A stretch of DNA of 34,384 nucleotides from NCBI GenBank assembly GCA_028289135.1, contig JAQGGW010000008.1, forward strand, positions 1-34,384, in the 5' to 3' direction. The notes under the pieces were generated by a model. It searched no databases. It saw only the letters and a list, made by a program, of their open reading frames with translations, and was not told where the DNA came from. Numbering within the stretch: the stretch's first letter is position 1; every line of letters starts with the position of its first letter. The DNA is from Candidatus Saccharimonadota bacterium (GTDB taxonomy: Bacteria > Patescibacteriota > Saccharimonadia > Saccharimonadales > JACDBH01). The position numbers and the translations under genes were made by a program. This document shows positions 8,013 through 15,164 of the stretch, piece by piece.

Positions 8013-8558
8013 TTATTGTAACGCGACAACAGCTGAAACTTTAGAAGAAGGGTTGCTGCGAACTAGTTTAAGGGTAAAGAACGTAACGATAAAAAGCAGC
8101 GGTGTGAAAGCAATGTCAGAAAGCAGTGTACTTCGGAAGAAAGGCATGGCCATAGTAAAACAGCGCATAAGCCCGGCAAAAGAATGTTCGTACATGCGGC
8201 CCTGCAGCCAAACGCCAAAGTTGGTAACGACAAAAAATATCACTGATGCCACCGGTCCCAACCCAGCTAAATGCCACCGGTTTTGATACTTTTTGTAAAC
8301 AAAACTGCCAACAATTCCAATCAGCACAAAACTTCCCCAGGTATACATAATCAGCGGATGCAAACCAATCACTAGGTCACTCAAAATCATAATACTTAGA
8401 GGGACAACCAACGCCAACTTGCGCGGCAAATACGCGGCGGCCAAAAACACTAGCGCGCTGATGGGTACAAAGTTAGCGGCATGCGGCAAAAGCCTAGCAG
8501 TAACACCGGCCGTGACTAGCGCTATTATAAAGAGTGCATATTTTGTTTTTTGGCTCAT
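8013..8558 (-). CDS. DUF6580-type integral membrane protein (ECF S-component-like)
   Basis: 181 aa, five or six hydrophobic segments, small loops. I chose the ATG at 8558 because it overlaps the previous stop (ATGA) and the upstream extension has no support. The pattern (short, N-terminal helix, SALVFLAAAYLPRKLALVVPL, SDLVIGLHPLIMYTWGSF) matches the DUF6580 family, whose members resemble the substrate-binding S components of energy-coupling-factor transporters. No ECF ATPase or T component is in the window. Being behind a cobalamin-riboswitch-like leader and next to a DUF4430 protein suggests vitamin uptake (inference). Confidence 0.72.
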   Translation of the reverse strand: MSQKTKYALFIIALVTAGVTARLLPHAANFVPISALVFLAAAYLPRKLALVVPLSIMILSDLVIGLHPLIMYTWGSFVLIGIVGSFVYKKYQNRWHLAGLGPVASVIFFVVTNFGVWLQGRMYEHSFAGLMRCFTMAMPFFRSTLLSDIAFTPLLFIVTFFTLKLVRSNPSSKVSAVVALQ

Positions 8559-8956
8559 AGTTGTTCCCATTTCCACTCAATATTATCACTTGCAGCGGTT
8601 TGGTAAGTACCAGCACCAACATCTGCCATCTTACCATTTATATAAAACGTCCAATACTTTGGACCGTTACCTGCCAACCCGTCAATGCTTGTTACCTGCT
8701 CGCCAAAAGAATAAGTCTTCGTGGTAACTGTGTGCTGCGCCTTTAGAATTTCAAGCGCTGTCTTGCCGGTGACGCCTTTGTAAGTAATGTGCTCTTTTTG
8801 CTGCTTGGCCAAAACCTGGGCGGCTTTAGTTTGCGCCTGTTTCTTTAAATAATTTTCATGGTTGTTGTGCCGGATCAGCATGGTTAATGAACCAACTAAA
8901 ATTAAGACGATAACTATCAACGCGGCAACTAATTTTTTTGATTGTAACTTTTTCAT
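8555..8956 (-). CDS. Membrane-anchored DUF4430 (transcobalamin-like C-terminal) protein
   Basis: 133 aa. A signal-anchor helix (residues about 9-28) precedes a Lys/Gln-rich linker and a DUF4430 domain: TGKTALEILKAQH, SIDGLAGNGPKYWTFYINGK, VGAGTYQ and the terminal DNIEWKWEQL. DUF4430 is the fold of the C-terminal domain of transcobalamin and intrinsic factor, and in Gram-positive bacteria it often accompanies ECF transporters. It should face outward. A strong GGAGA ribosome site lies 4 nt before the ATG, 9 nt after the zinc-ribbon gene stop; its own stop overlaps the next ATG. Cobalamin binding is likely by context, not shown. Confidence 0.85.
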   Translation of the reverse strand: MKKLQSKKLVAALIVIVLILVGSLTMLIRHNNHENYLKKQAQTKAAQVLAKQQKEHITYKGVTGKTALEILKAQHTVTTKTYSFGEQVTSIDGLAGNGPKYWTFYINGKMADVGAGTYQTAASDNIEWKWEQL

Positions 8957-8965
8957 AATTCTCCT

Positions 8966-9193
8966 TTATTTATTAATCGGCTCAGTTTTGTGTAGTTGAA
9001 CAGTAACCAGGCATGCCGGGCAATGGATGGTTGTCTTGGTTAGCTCGGCGGTCACGATTTCTTTGCAAAACGGGCACATAACACAGGGCATCTTTGACCT
9101 GTCCTGCTTGTCCATACGGTTTGGGTCAATATCACAAAGCCCGTCACAATTAGCATGTTGGTGCTCATAAATTTCTTTGGTTAACTGGCTCAC
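8966..9193 (-). CDS. Small double zinc-ribbon protein
   Basis: 75 aa, soluble. Cysteine pairs CDGLC (16-20), CVMCPFC (37-43) and CPAC (58-61) suggest one or two zinc sites. No family recognised. Its ATG overlaps the TGA of the large upstream gene (ATGA), so the two are translationally coupled, and the large protein also ends in a zinc ribbon. They may form a complex (inference). Confidence 0.8.
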   Translation of the reverse strand: MSQLTKEIYEHQHANCDGLCDIDPNRMDKQDRSKMPCVMCPFCKEIVTAELTKTTIHCPACLVTVQLHKTEPINK

Positions 9194-10962
9194 GAGCCTA
9201 CCCCCACTAATTTATGCTCTTGCTTTGGGGCGTCTATGCTCTGCACGCCAAATAGTTCCAAGAGGCCACCCTTGAAGTCTGGCTTGCTTTCTTTTAGGTC
9301 AGATTCTTGCGTTAATACCTTGGAATGATCTTTGCCTTTATTCGTCTGAGTCTTGCCTGTACCCGTCTGGGTTGACTCAAAAGCATCGCAGCTCGTACAG
9401 TACTTGTTAACTTTTGAGGCGTTAAAAGCGTAAACAACAGTTTTATTACCACAGCTGTTACAAGGCCTTTCGGTATCTATTAAAACCGTGTCCCCTGCTT
9501 CTGCTTGCAATTTACTTAAGACTTGAGGGCTTAAATTCGCACCCAGCTCAAGTCCACAGCTACCACCTCCACACGAGCCCACATCAGGCGCGTTCATTCG
9601 GGCGTAGTCTATCATTTGAGCGGCCTCATCAGTTCGTCCTTGAGCCTTTAATTCCTGTGCTTTATGGAAGCGTTTGGCTGTTGGTTTGTCAAAAATAGTT
9701 TCGGCCAACGATGGATTTTTTTCAACAATATCTAACAGCCGATCCTGCATGTATTTTTCGACCATCTGTGTGGCGATCGCATGATCGACTCCCTTTGCTT
9801 GTAAGTTTTCAACATAACATGCCAGCTCCTCGGCTAAATCTGCCTGCTGTAAGCGGCGCATCTCCGCCTCGGTATAAATTATCTGATAATCCTTGGGGTG
9901 GTCTTCTGTAACTACTTCCCCTAAGAAAATATTTTTGCCTGATTTTTCGCTGGCCTTTTTGTCTAACAAATCCATAAAATCAGTAATGTTTGGAAGATTT
10001 TCGCCCTGGAGCACAGCAATAACGGCGTGAATTTCCGCGCGGCTCATCGGTGGACGATGTTTAATAGCTCCAATATCGGTTAGAACTTCTTGCATTACCT
10101 CTGGAGTAATGTAGTCACCCGACACGCCAAGCTGCTCATGGTACAAATTACTGTTCTCGGTGTCGATAGTGTCAAAATGCAGCATAAACTTGTCTATTTG
10201 CGGAGCATTTCCGCCATGCGCGCTTTTTGGATTGTTTTTAAGCGACTCGTGCGCCCATTCAGGGCATGGAGTAATACGTATTGTGGCTATTGGTTCCTTG
10301 CTTGGAGTTCTTAAAAGCTCCTTGCTGGTCGCAAAGCTAACTAAATCATTCAAGCGCAGTCTTAATTCTTCAGGGACAGCCACAGGACTAATCCCGTTTT
10401 TAAGCATATCGTCTACTGGCAACCCGTTAGCAAATACTTTATCTAGCTCAGCTACGTAGTGCTGTACTATTTCCTCAAAATATTCCCATTTGTTTATGCG
10501 GAAAGCTTCCGCCCATTTCCGTGCACAATCGAGTACGAGCCCGCGTCTGCCCTCTTTATATTCTTCACTATCCTCACCATGAATTTTCCTTATCTTGTCG
10601 ATTTTTTCGGCCGTGCCAAGGGCGTCCACGTCCAACACCATACTGTCAAACTTGCCGTCTATTAAGTCTTTGTGACGCGAAGCATGGAGCTCCTTACCCT
10701 CTTTTAGCGCTTCTTGGCGGACACCGCGAAGCCATGGGGTATTTTCGGGGTTGATAACAATAAATCGAGGAGCAAATTCTAAAGGATTATTTGTGATTTC
10801 GGGGCAATCTGTTGGTTCGTCATCAAGAATTGGCGGGCAGAGAGTAAGCTCAAAAGTTTTTGTCTTGGCGATAAATCCGGCGCCAACAGCAATCGGCAAA
10901 TAGTCGACAGACTCAGTTTCGACTTGTTGGATTCGGCTCGGAAATTGTAGGACTTCGCGCAT
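9190..10962 (-). CDS. Unknown 590-aa protein with C-terminal CGGGSC motif and zinc ribbon, first gene of riboswitch operon
   Basis: I do not recognise this protein. The frame is open to 11091, but the region upstream of the ATG at 10962 is the structured leader, so I start at 10962 (MREVLQF); AGG in the hairpin stem lies 8 nt before it. The protein is soluble, acidic and probably mostly helical in its middle. Visible features: WxRGVRQEAL near 77-86, HASRHKDLIDG (93-103), CPEWAHESL (233-241), Cys464-x4-Cys469 in GSCGGGSCG, and a zinc ribbon Cys501/504-Cys522/525. The last 60 residues are Thr/Lys/Gly-rich and probably disordered. It is the largest gene in a five-gene operon with a zinc-ribbon peptide, a DUF4430 protein and a membrane protein. 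It is not a ribonucleotide reductase. Confidence 0.9.
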   Translation of the reverse strand: MREVLQFPSRIQQVETESVDYLPIAVGAGFIAKTKTFELTLCPPILDDEPTDCPEITNNPLEFAPRFIVINPENTPWLRGVRQEALKEGKELHASRHKDLIDGKFDSMVLDVDALGTAEKIDKIRKIHGEDSEEYKEGRRGLVLDCARKWAEAFRINKWEYFEEIVQHYVAELDKVFANGLPVDDMLKNGISPVAVPEELRLRLNDLVSFATSKELLRTPSKEPIATIRITPCPEWAHESLKNNPKSAHGGNAPQIDKFMLHFDTIDTENSNLYHEQLGVSGDYITPEVMQEVLTDIGAIKHRPPMSRAEIHAVIAVLQGENLPNITDFMDLLDKKASEKSGKNIFLGEVVTEDHPKDYQIIYTEAEMRRLQQADLAEELACYVENLQAKGVDHAIATQMVEKYMQDRLLDIVEKNPSLAETIFDKPTAKRFHKAQELKAQGRTDEAAQMIDYARMNAPDVGSCGGGSCGLELGANLSPQVLSKLQAEAGDTVLIDTERPCNSCGNKTVVYAFNASKVNKYCTSCDAFESTQTGTGKTQTNKGKDHSKVLTQESDLKESKPDFKGGLLELFGVQSIDAPKQEHKLVGVGS

Positions 10963-10963
10963 T

Positions 10964-10996
10964 AAAAAAACCTGCTCGGGTGTCTGGAGAAGCAGG
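10964..10996 (-). terminator. Intrinsic terminator in the riboswitch leader
   Basis: Minus strand: CCTGCT (10991-10996) and AGCAGG (10971-10976) form a 6-bp stem with a 14-nt loop, followed by seven U (10964-10970) that abut the ATG at 10962. Formation would stop transcription or hide the ribosome site; AGCAGG is also the only Shine-Dalgarno-like sequence. Confidence 0.65.
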
Positions 10997-11136
10997 CGAC
11001 AAAAAATAATGACTTTTTGCTTCTGCTCCCGGAAGACTTTATTGTCAGATCGGACTATAACCGTAGCGGCACTGTGGAGGAATTCCAGCACCCCATGAAA
11101 CAGGTTTCATGGGGACCCCGGTCACCTCACTTCCGA
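10964..11136 (-). promoter_or_regulatory. Riboswitch-like leader, best fit class II cobalamin riboswitch, with terminator/antiterminator
   Basis: Read on the minus strand. A closing stem CGGAAG/CUUCCG (11130-11135 with 11030-11035) encloses about 95 nt. Inside are a hairpin CCCCAUGAAAC/GUUUCAUGGGG (11091-11114), then GGUGnnnnAAUUCC, ACAG and GCCGCUACGGUUAUAGUCCG. The last part closely resembles the UACGGUUAUAnUCCGAAU junction of class II (env8-type) cobalamin riboswitches. After the closing stem, AGAAGC (11019-11024) can pair with GCUUCU (10988-10993), which competes with a terminator. ACGGUUAUAGUCCG also occurs in FMN riboswitches, but the 5' RFN half is missing; the classical B12 box is also missing. 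The downstream DUF4430 gene favours cobalamin. Confidence 0.55.
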
Positions 11137-11139
11137 CAT

Positions 11140-11145
11140 ATTTTA
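11140..11145 (-). promoter_or_regulatory. Putative -10 of the riboswitch operon
   Basis: TAAAAT on the minus strand, placing the transcription start just at the first bases of the riboswitch closing stem. No convincing -35. Confidence 0.4.
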
Positions 11146-11177
11146 TTGTTAAGTGTTGGTAGTTTAGCACCAAACGC

Positions 11178-11227
11178 TTACGCTAGCTGTAGCGTAATTA
11201 GCTACGGTTATCCACAACCTGTAGCGT
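11178..11227. promoter_or_regulatory. DnaA box within repeats upstream of the riboswitch operon
   Basis: TTATCCACA at 11208-11216 is a perfect DnaA-box consensus. It is flanked by direct repeats CTGTAGCGT (11187-11195 and 11219-11227), and next to an 8-bp inverted repeat TTACGCTA/TAGCGTAA (11178-11185, 11190-11197). Only one box is seen, so an origin is unlikely; it may be a regulatory site. Confidence 0.4.
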
Positions 11228-11244
11228 GCCGTCTCTGTTAAATT

Positions 11245-12087
11245 TTATCCTAAGAAACCTATGCCAAGAAGGAATAAAACCACAAAACCAAAGCCGATAC
11301 GGTAATAGGCAAAGTTCTTAAAGTCGTGCTTGGACACGTAGCTCAGCAGCCACGAAACGGCCATAAGACCGGTTATAAATGCTGTCACAACTCCCACGAC
11401 CAAAGCCGCCGTACCGCCCGGCAGCTGCGAGATCTGGGCATGGTTTTTGCCGACTTTATACAGGGTCGCCAATATCATGACTGGGATGCTCAGGTAAAAC
11501 GAAAATGACGTGGCCGTTACACGGTCCAGGCCGCTCAGCAAACCGCCAACGATCGTAGCACCAGAACGCGACACTCCCGGTACCAAAGACACCACCTGTG
11601 CGACGCCCACACCAAGGGCCTGCTTAGGCGTTATAGTGTCCAGGCGGGCATCAATCTGCTTCTCCATCCTCCGCGGTCTTTCGGCCTTGTCTGTTTGATG
11701 ATAGGTCTCAACCAGCCACAAAACTATACCACCCAAAATAAGCGAGATCGCGACCGTGCGCGGGTTGGCGTATTTTTGCAGGGTTTTGTCGAGCGCCACA
11801 CCAATTAGCCCGGCGGGAATGGTAGCGATAATTAGATTAACCCAAAATTTGCCGGCGTTACTCTCGCGCTTAAACAGGCCTGTAATCCGGCCGATTATGT
11901 CCAAACGGTAGTACCAGATAACCGCCGAAACCGACCCAATCTGAATCACGACTGTAAACAGCTCGGCCATGTCTTTAAAACCAATGGCGTGCTCGGCCAC
12001 AATAAGGTGCCCAGTACTGGAAATCGGCAAAAATTCGGTAAAGCCCTCAATGATACCTAGGATGATCGCGTGAATAATTGCCGTCAT
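11245..12087 (-). CDS. uppP: Undecaprenyl-diphosphatase (BacA/UppP)
   Basis: 280 aa, the normal family length, with about eight membrane helices. Signature motifs are present: EGFTEFLPISSTGHL (residues 14-28) and VPGVSRSGATI (near 167-177). The enzyme removes a phosphate from undecaprenyl diphosphate outside the membrane, recycling the lipid carrier for cell-wall and glycan synthesis, and confers bacitracin tolerance. The ATG has no Shine-Dalgarno; the -10 TATACT (12094-12099) ends 6 nt before it, so the mRNA should be leaderless. It shares a mirror-image promoter with the EVE gene. Confidence 0.96.
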   Translation of the reverse strand: MTAIIHAIILGIIEGFTEFLPISSTGHLIVAEHAIGFKDMAELFTVVIQIGSVSAVIWYYRLDIIGRITGLFKRESNAGKFWVNLIIATIPAGLIGVALDKTLQKYANPRTVAISLILGGIVLWLVETYHQTDKAERPRRMEKQIDARLDTITPKQALGVGVAQVVSLVPGVSRSGATIVGGLLSGLDRVTATSFSFYLSIPVMILATLYKVGKNHAQISQLPGGTAALVVGVVTAFITGLMAVSWLLSYVSKHDFKNFAYYRIGFGFVVLFLLGIGFLG

Positions 12088-12090
12088 AGG

Positions 12091-12172
12091 AACAGTATAC
12101 AGTCGACAGCCAACAGTACACAGCCTAAAATTGAAGCTTGTTCTGGCTGTAAACTGTCTACTGTATACTGTT
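12091..12172. promoter_or_regulatory. Mirror-image divergent promoter of uppP and EVE gene
   Basis: AACAGTATACAGT (12091-12103) and its exact reverse complement ACTGTATACTGTT (12160-12172) contain the two -10 boxes (TATACT on each strand), ending 6 nt and 7 nt before the respective ATGs. The arms extend inward as GACAG/CTGTC and ACAGCC/GGCTGT with small gaps. ACAGT-type units recur throughout, so a common operator or a promoter duplication is possible. Confidence 0.65.
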
Positions 12173-12176
12173 AGCT

Positions 12177-12581
12177 ATGTCTTATTTCCTTGCTAAAACC
12201 GACCCTGACACCTACAGCCTGGCTGACTTCGAAAAAGAGGACGAGACTTTGTGGGACGGCGTCCATAACAATGCTGCCCTGCTTTTTATCCGCCAAATGC
12301 ATCCCTGCGACCAAGTTTTTATCTACGAATCCCTAAGCACAAAGGCAATTGTTGGCCTGGCCGAAGTCACAAGCGAACCGGCCGAGAACAAAGCCGATCC
12401 GCGCAGGTCATGGGCAGTTAAGATGCGGTTTATAAAACGCTACGAAAATCCTGTAACACTTGCGCAGATTAAGGCTGAACCAAGCTTAAAAGATTTTAAA
12501 CTTGTCAAAGAATCACGCCTGAGCGTCATGCCCGTAGATGAAAGCCTGGTAAAAATTCTCCAGCCCATGCTAGGTGAATAG
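12177..12581 (+). CDS. EVE-domain protein
   Basis: 134 aa, a single EVE domain (PUA/YTH-like fold): starts YFLAKTDPDTYSLADFE, with WDGVHNNAALLFIRQM, DQVFIYES and VGLAEV. EVE proteins of the thymocyte-nuclear-protein type bind modified bases in nucleic acid, but the bacterial stand-alone form is of unknown role. The usual WxGVRN segment reads WDGVHNN here. No Shine-Dalgarno; TATACT ends 7 nt before the ATG, so a leaderless mRNA is expected. Convergent with the following kinase gene, 5 nt away. Confidence 0.93.
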   Translation: MSYFLAKTDPDTYSLADFEKEDETLWDGVHNNAALLFIRQMHPCDQVFIYESLSTKAIVGLAEVTSEPAENKADPRRSWAVKMRFIKRYENPVTLAQIKAEPSLKDFKLVKESRLSVMPVDESLVKILQPMLGE

Positions 12582-12586
12582 CACTC

Positions 12587-14944
12587 TTATTTGACGGGAG
12601 CCTGCTTGTGGGCCGCACTCACTGAAAGCCCCGTTACACTGTCAGTATACGTTGCAGGCAGCTTTTCGGAATTCTTCGCGCTAACCGTATCTGATGCAAC
12701 CGAAAGCGTAAATGAAAAGGTTGAGCCTTTGCCTTCTTCACTGTGTTCCAGCGCAATGTTGCCGCCCATGCTTTCTATAATCATTTTGGAAATATATAGC
12801 CCCAAACCTGTGCCCCGGCTACTATCGCGGGTTAGCAAACTTGTGTTAGCTTGCTGGAACTTGCGGAAAAGCAGCTCTTGGTTGCCCAATGAAAGCCCGC
12901 GGCCCGTATCAATAATGAGAACTTTAATATTGTTGCCTTCAAGTTTTGCTTCAACACTCACGCCCCCGTTGTCCGTAAACTTGGCAGCGTTGCCGATGAG
13001 GTTATAGATAACTTGTTTGGTGCGGTTTTTGTCGGCCCAGACTTGCGGAAGATCTTTTTTGCTGAGGTTATTAGCCCGGAGGGTAAGGTTCTTTTCTTTT
13101 AGAATACTCTTCATCTCAAACACTACTTCATCAACGACCGGTTCAAGATCAAAAGCTTCATAGGTAAATGAAACTTTGCCCTGTTCGAGACGTGAGAGGT
13201 CCAGAAAGTCGTTAACAATTGAAATTAGCCGGACGCTTGATTCGTGAATATCACCAAGCATTTCTTTTAGGTCTTTGTCTTTTATCGTATCGGCAAAATA
13301 CTGCAAAATCATTGAGCTGTTGCCTTTAATTGATGTTAGCGGTGTGCGCAGTTCGTGCGAGGCAATAGAGAAAAATTCATCTTTTGAACGCTCCAGGATC
13401 TTGGCCTCGGTAATATCTTCAAGCAAGGTAACAACGCCAATGACACTCTCGTCATAACCATTTTTTACGCGTACAGGAGCCATAAACAGGCGTAAAATTT
13501 TTGAGCCGGAATTGACGCCGCTAATGTTTATAGGCCGGCCGTTAGCAAGAATTTTTTCGAAGGTTTCAACAATATCGTATTTGCTTAGCGTGGTTTTTAT
13601 CTTGGCAATAGACCCCGCCTCAGAATCGAGCCCCAGCAGTCCGCTAAGCGCCTTGTTCTGGATTATACTGTTGCCTTTTTTGTCGGCCAACATAAAGCCA
13701 ATCGGAAAGCTTTCGATCGATGCCCGCAGCTTGGCCTGCTCCTCGTGCAGTTCTACTGTCCGGGAAATAACTTGTTGTTCGATCTCACCCTTAACGGCGC
13801 GCTCTTTGGTGATGTCACGGAAAACTAGGATTGCACCGCCGGCCTCTATGTTTGATGATAGTAAGCTAATCGGAACCGTTTTTTCACCCACTTCTAAGTC
13901 CAGCTCAATTGGGTCGCTTTCGCTGGATTTAATTTTTTCTTCAATTATTTTTAGTGTTTCGCCGCTAAATATTTTGCCTAATGACTGCCCGCTTATGTCT
14001 TGGTCGGACTTAAGGCCGAGCAACTTTTTTGCCGCCGGGTTCATGTGCTCAACTTCATTATAGGTATTTACAGTTAAAACGGATTCATTCATGGTAGCCA
14101 GAACAATTTCAGATAAAGCTGCGGGTTCAATCGTAAACACTTTATATTTTAAAATCGCGTAACTAATAATCGCGAAATTAGTGAGCATGGCGAATGGCAG
14201 CATAGGCGGCAGTGTGACGTGAAAAAGTTTAGGTATTACAACTATTGGAACAGTGCTAAAGAAAATAGTCGAGATTGAACCCGTGGCAATTAAGAGCGCC
14301 TGCCTTCCTTTGCGAGGATTGCTACGGTTTTTTATATAATGGCGGATTAACAGTATGGTGCCTATTACAAGAAATGCTTCAAGCCATGTCTCATAAATGC
14401 TATAAGTGTATCTTCCACCCAAAGCAAATGGAGGATAGCCCCACCGTGTGCGAACTGCCGTCATCGTGTCGTTAAAAAACGGCGTCGTAACGTCTACATA
14501 GTAAATGAACATAGCTGAAAGCATTACTGGTATCCAGGTGAAGAACCTGAAGACATATTTTTCATGACCTGTAACCGTAAGTATAAAGAAGAAGAATGCG
14601 GTAATTGCCATTGGCGTAGTAAAAGCTAAAAGATGATACCAGAAGGAATAAGTAGCAACATTGCCGCTTGTGGCTGACAACAATCCGGAAATCATAAAAA
14701 GAATGTCAAAAAATATAGTGACGCTGAGCCAGAAAGTGACCCTGTTCTGAGACTCTTTAATCCTAAGCAGTATTAAAAATCCCGCCATAATAAGAGCCAC
14801 AACGGCATAGACGACGGCGTACGAGCTAAATTCAAACTTCATGTTTGAAACAGCAAAATTAGTAAACTGCGTATAGCCAGCAGCCAGCATAGTGAGTATA
14901 GATATAGTACTAACTATACCGACAGCAATACGCGTAAATTTCAT
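12587..14944 (-). CDS. Membrane histidine kinase with 7-8 TM sensor and two PAS-like domains
   Basis: 785 aa. Residues 1-270 hold about eight hydrophobic helices, like the N-terminal 7TM sensor of HisKA_7TM kinases. Two PAS-like regions follow (about 275-380, ending GGAILVFRDIT, and 403-515, ending VVTLLEDIT). The HisKA domain carries FFSIASHELRTPL with phospho-acceptor His530; the ATPase domain has NLIGNAAKFTDN (Asn652), DTGRGLS and RGTGLGLYIS. A 35-residue polar tail follows. It is a hybrid-free kinase and needs a separate response regulator; the receiver at 19178 is the nearest candidate. A TATAAA around 14975-14980 may be its -10, and GGGTG precedes the ATG. Confidence 0.95.
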   Translation of the reverse strand: MKFTRIAVGIVSTISILTMLAAGYTQFTNFAVSNMKFEFSSYAVVYAVVALIMAGFLILLRIKESQNRVTFWLSVTIFFDILFMISGLLSATSGNVATYSFWYHLLAFTTPMAITAFFFFILTVTGHEKYVFRFFTWIPVMLSAMFIYYVDVTTPFFNDTMTAVRTRWGYPPFALGGRYTYSIYETWLEAFLVIGTILLIRHYIKNRSNPRKGRQALLIATGSISTIFFSTVPIVVIPKLFHVTLPPMLPFAMLTNFAIISYAILKYKVFTIEPAALSEIVLATMNESVLTVNTYNEVEHMNPAAKKLLGLKSDQDISGQSLGKIFSGETLKIIEEKIKSSESDPIELDLEVGEKTVPISLLSSNIEAGGAILVFRDITKERAVKGEIEQQVISRTVELHEEQAKLRASIESFPIGFMLADKKGNSIIQNKALSGLLGLDSEAGSIAKIKTTLSKYDIVETFEKILANGRPINISGVNSGSKILRLFMAPVRVKNGYDESVIGVVTLLEDITEAKILERSKDEFFSIASHELRTPLTSIKGNSSMILQYFADTIKDKDLKEMLGDIHESSVRLISIVNDFLDLSRLEQGKVSFTYEAFDLEPVVDEVVFEMKSILKEKNLTLRANNLSKKDLPQVWADKNRTKQVIYNLIGNAAKFTDNGGVSVEAKLEGNNIKVLIIDTGRGLSLGNQELLFRKFQQANTSLLTRDSSRGTGLGLYISKMIIESMGGNIALEHSEEGKGSTFSFTLSVASDTVSAKNSEKLPATYTDSVTGLSVSAAHKQAPVK

Positions 14945-15164
14945 TCTACACCCGGCAAAAAAAACAAAATCCTATTTTTTATAACACACATCCGCTGCCC
15001 AACCTTTGTACCTTCAGCTTACCACCTATGTAAGGACAAAGATATGCAATGCAATGCAATCCAATCCAATCGTGAAAGTAAGTGAAGGTATATTTTAGGA
15101 CTGCAATAAAAATTGGTGCTTAAAAAGGCTAAAAAAACTTTAAGGTGTTAGAATAAAAGTACTT
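14945..15164. repeat. Intergenic with five CCAAT/GCAAT pentamers in a stem-loop
   Basis: Between the divergent kinase and FN3 genes. Five tandem pentamers, GCAAT three times then CCAAT twice (15046-15070), sit in the loop of an inverted repeat: TACCTTCAGCTTAC (15009-15022) against GTAAGTGAAGGTA (15078-15090), one bulged base. The downstream part contains the FN3 gene promoter. Confidence 0.6.
15146..15154 (+). promoter_or_regulatory. Extended -10 promoter of FN3/redoxin gene
   Basis: TGtTAGAAT, then 10 nt to the ATG at 15165; leader of a few nucleotides at most and no Shine-Dalgarno. Confidence 0.5.

Noticed and set aside
10963-11091. N-terminal extension of the 590-aa protein (MLEFLHS...)
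   Set aside because: The extension is translated from the riboswitch-like leader and its terminator; a better ATG follows the U-run.
11029-11136. FMN (RFN) riboswitch
   Set aside because: ACGGUUAUAGUCCG fits the RFN 3' part, but the conserved 5' half (GGGUGNAAUUCCCNACCGGCGGU-like) is absent and the gene context is DUF4430, not riboflavin genes. Kept only as an alternative.
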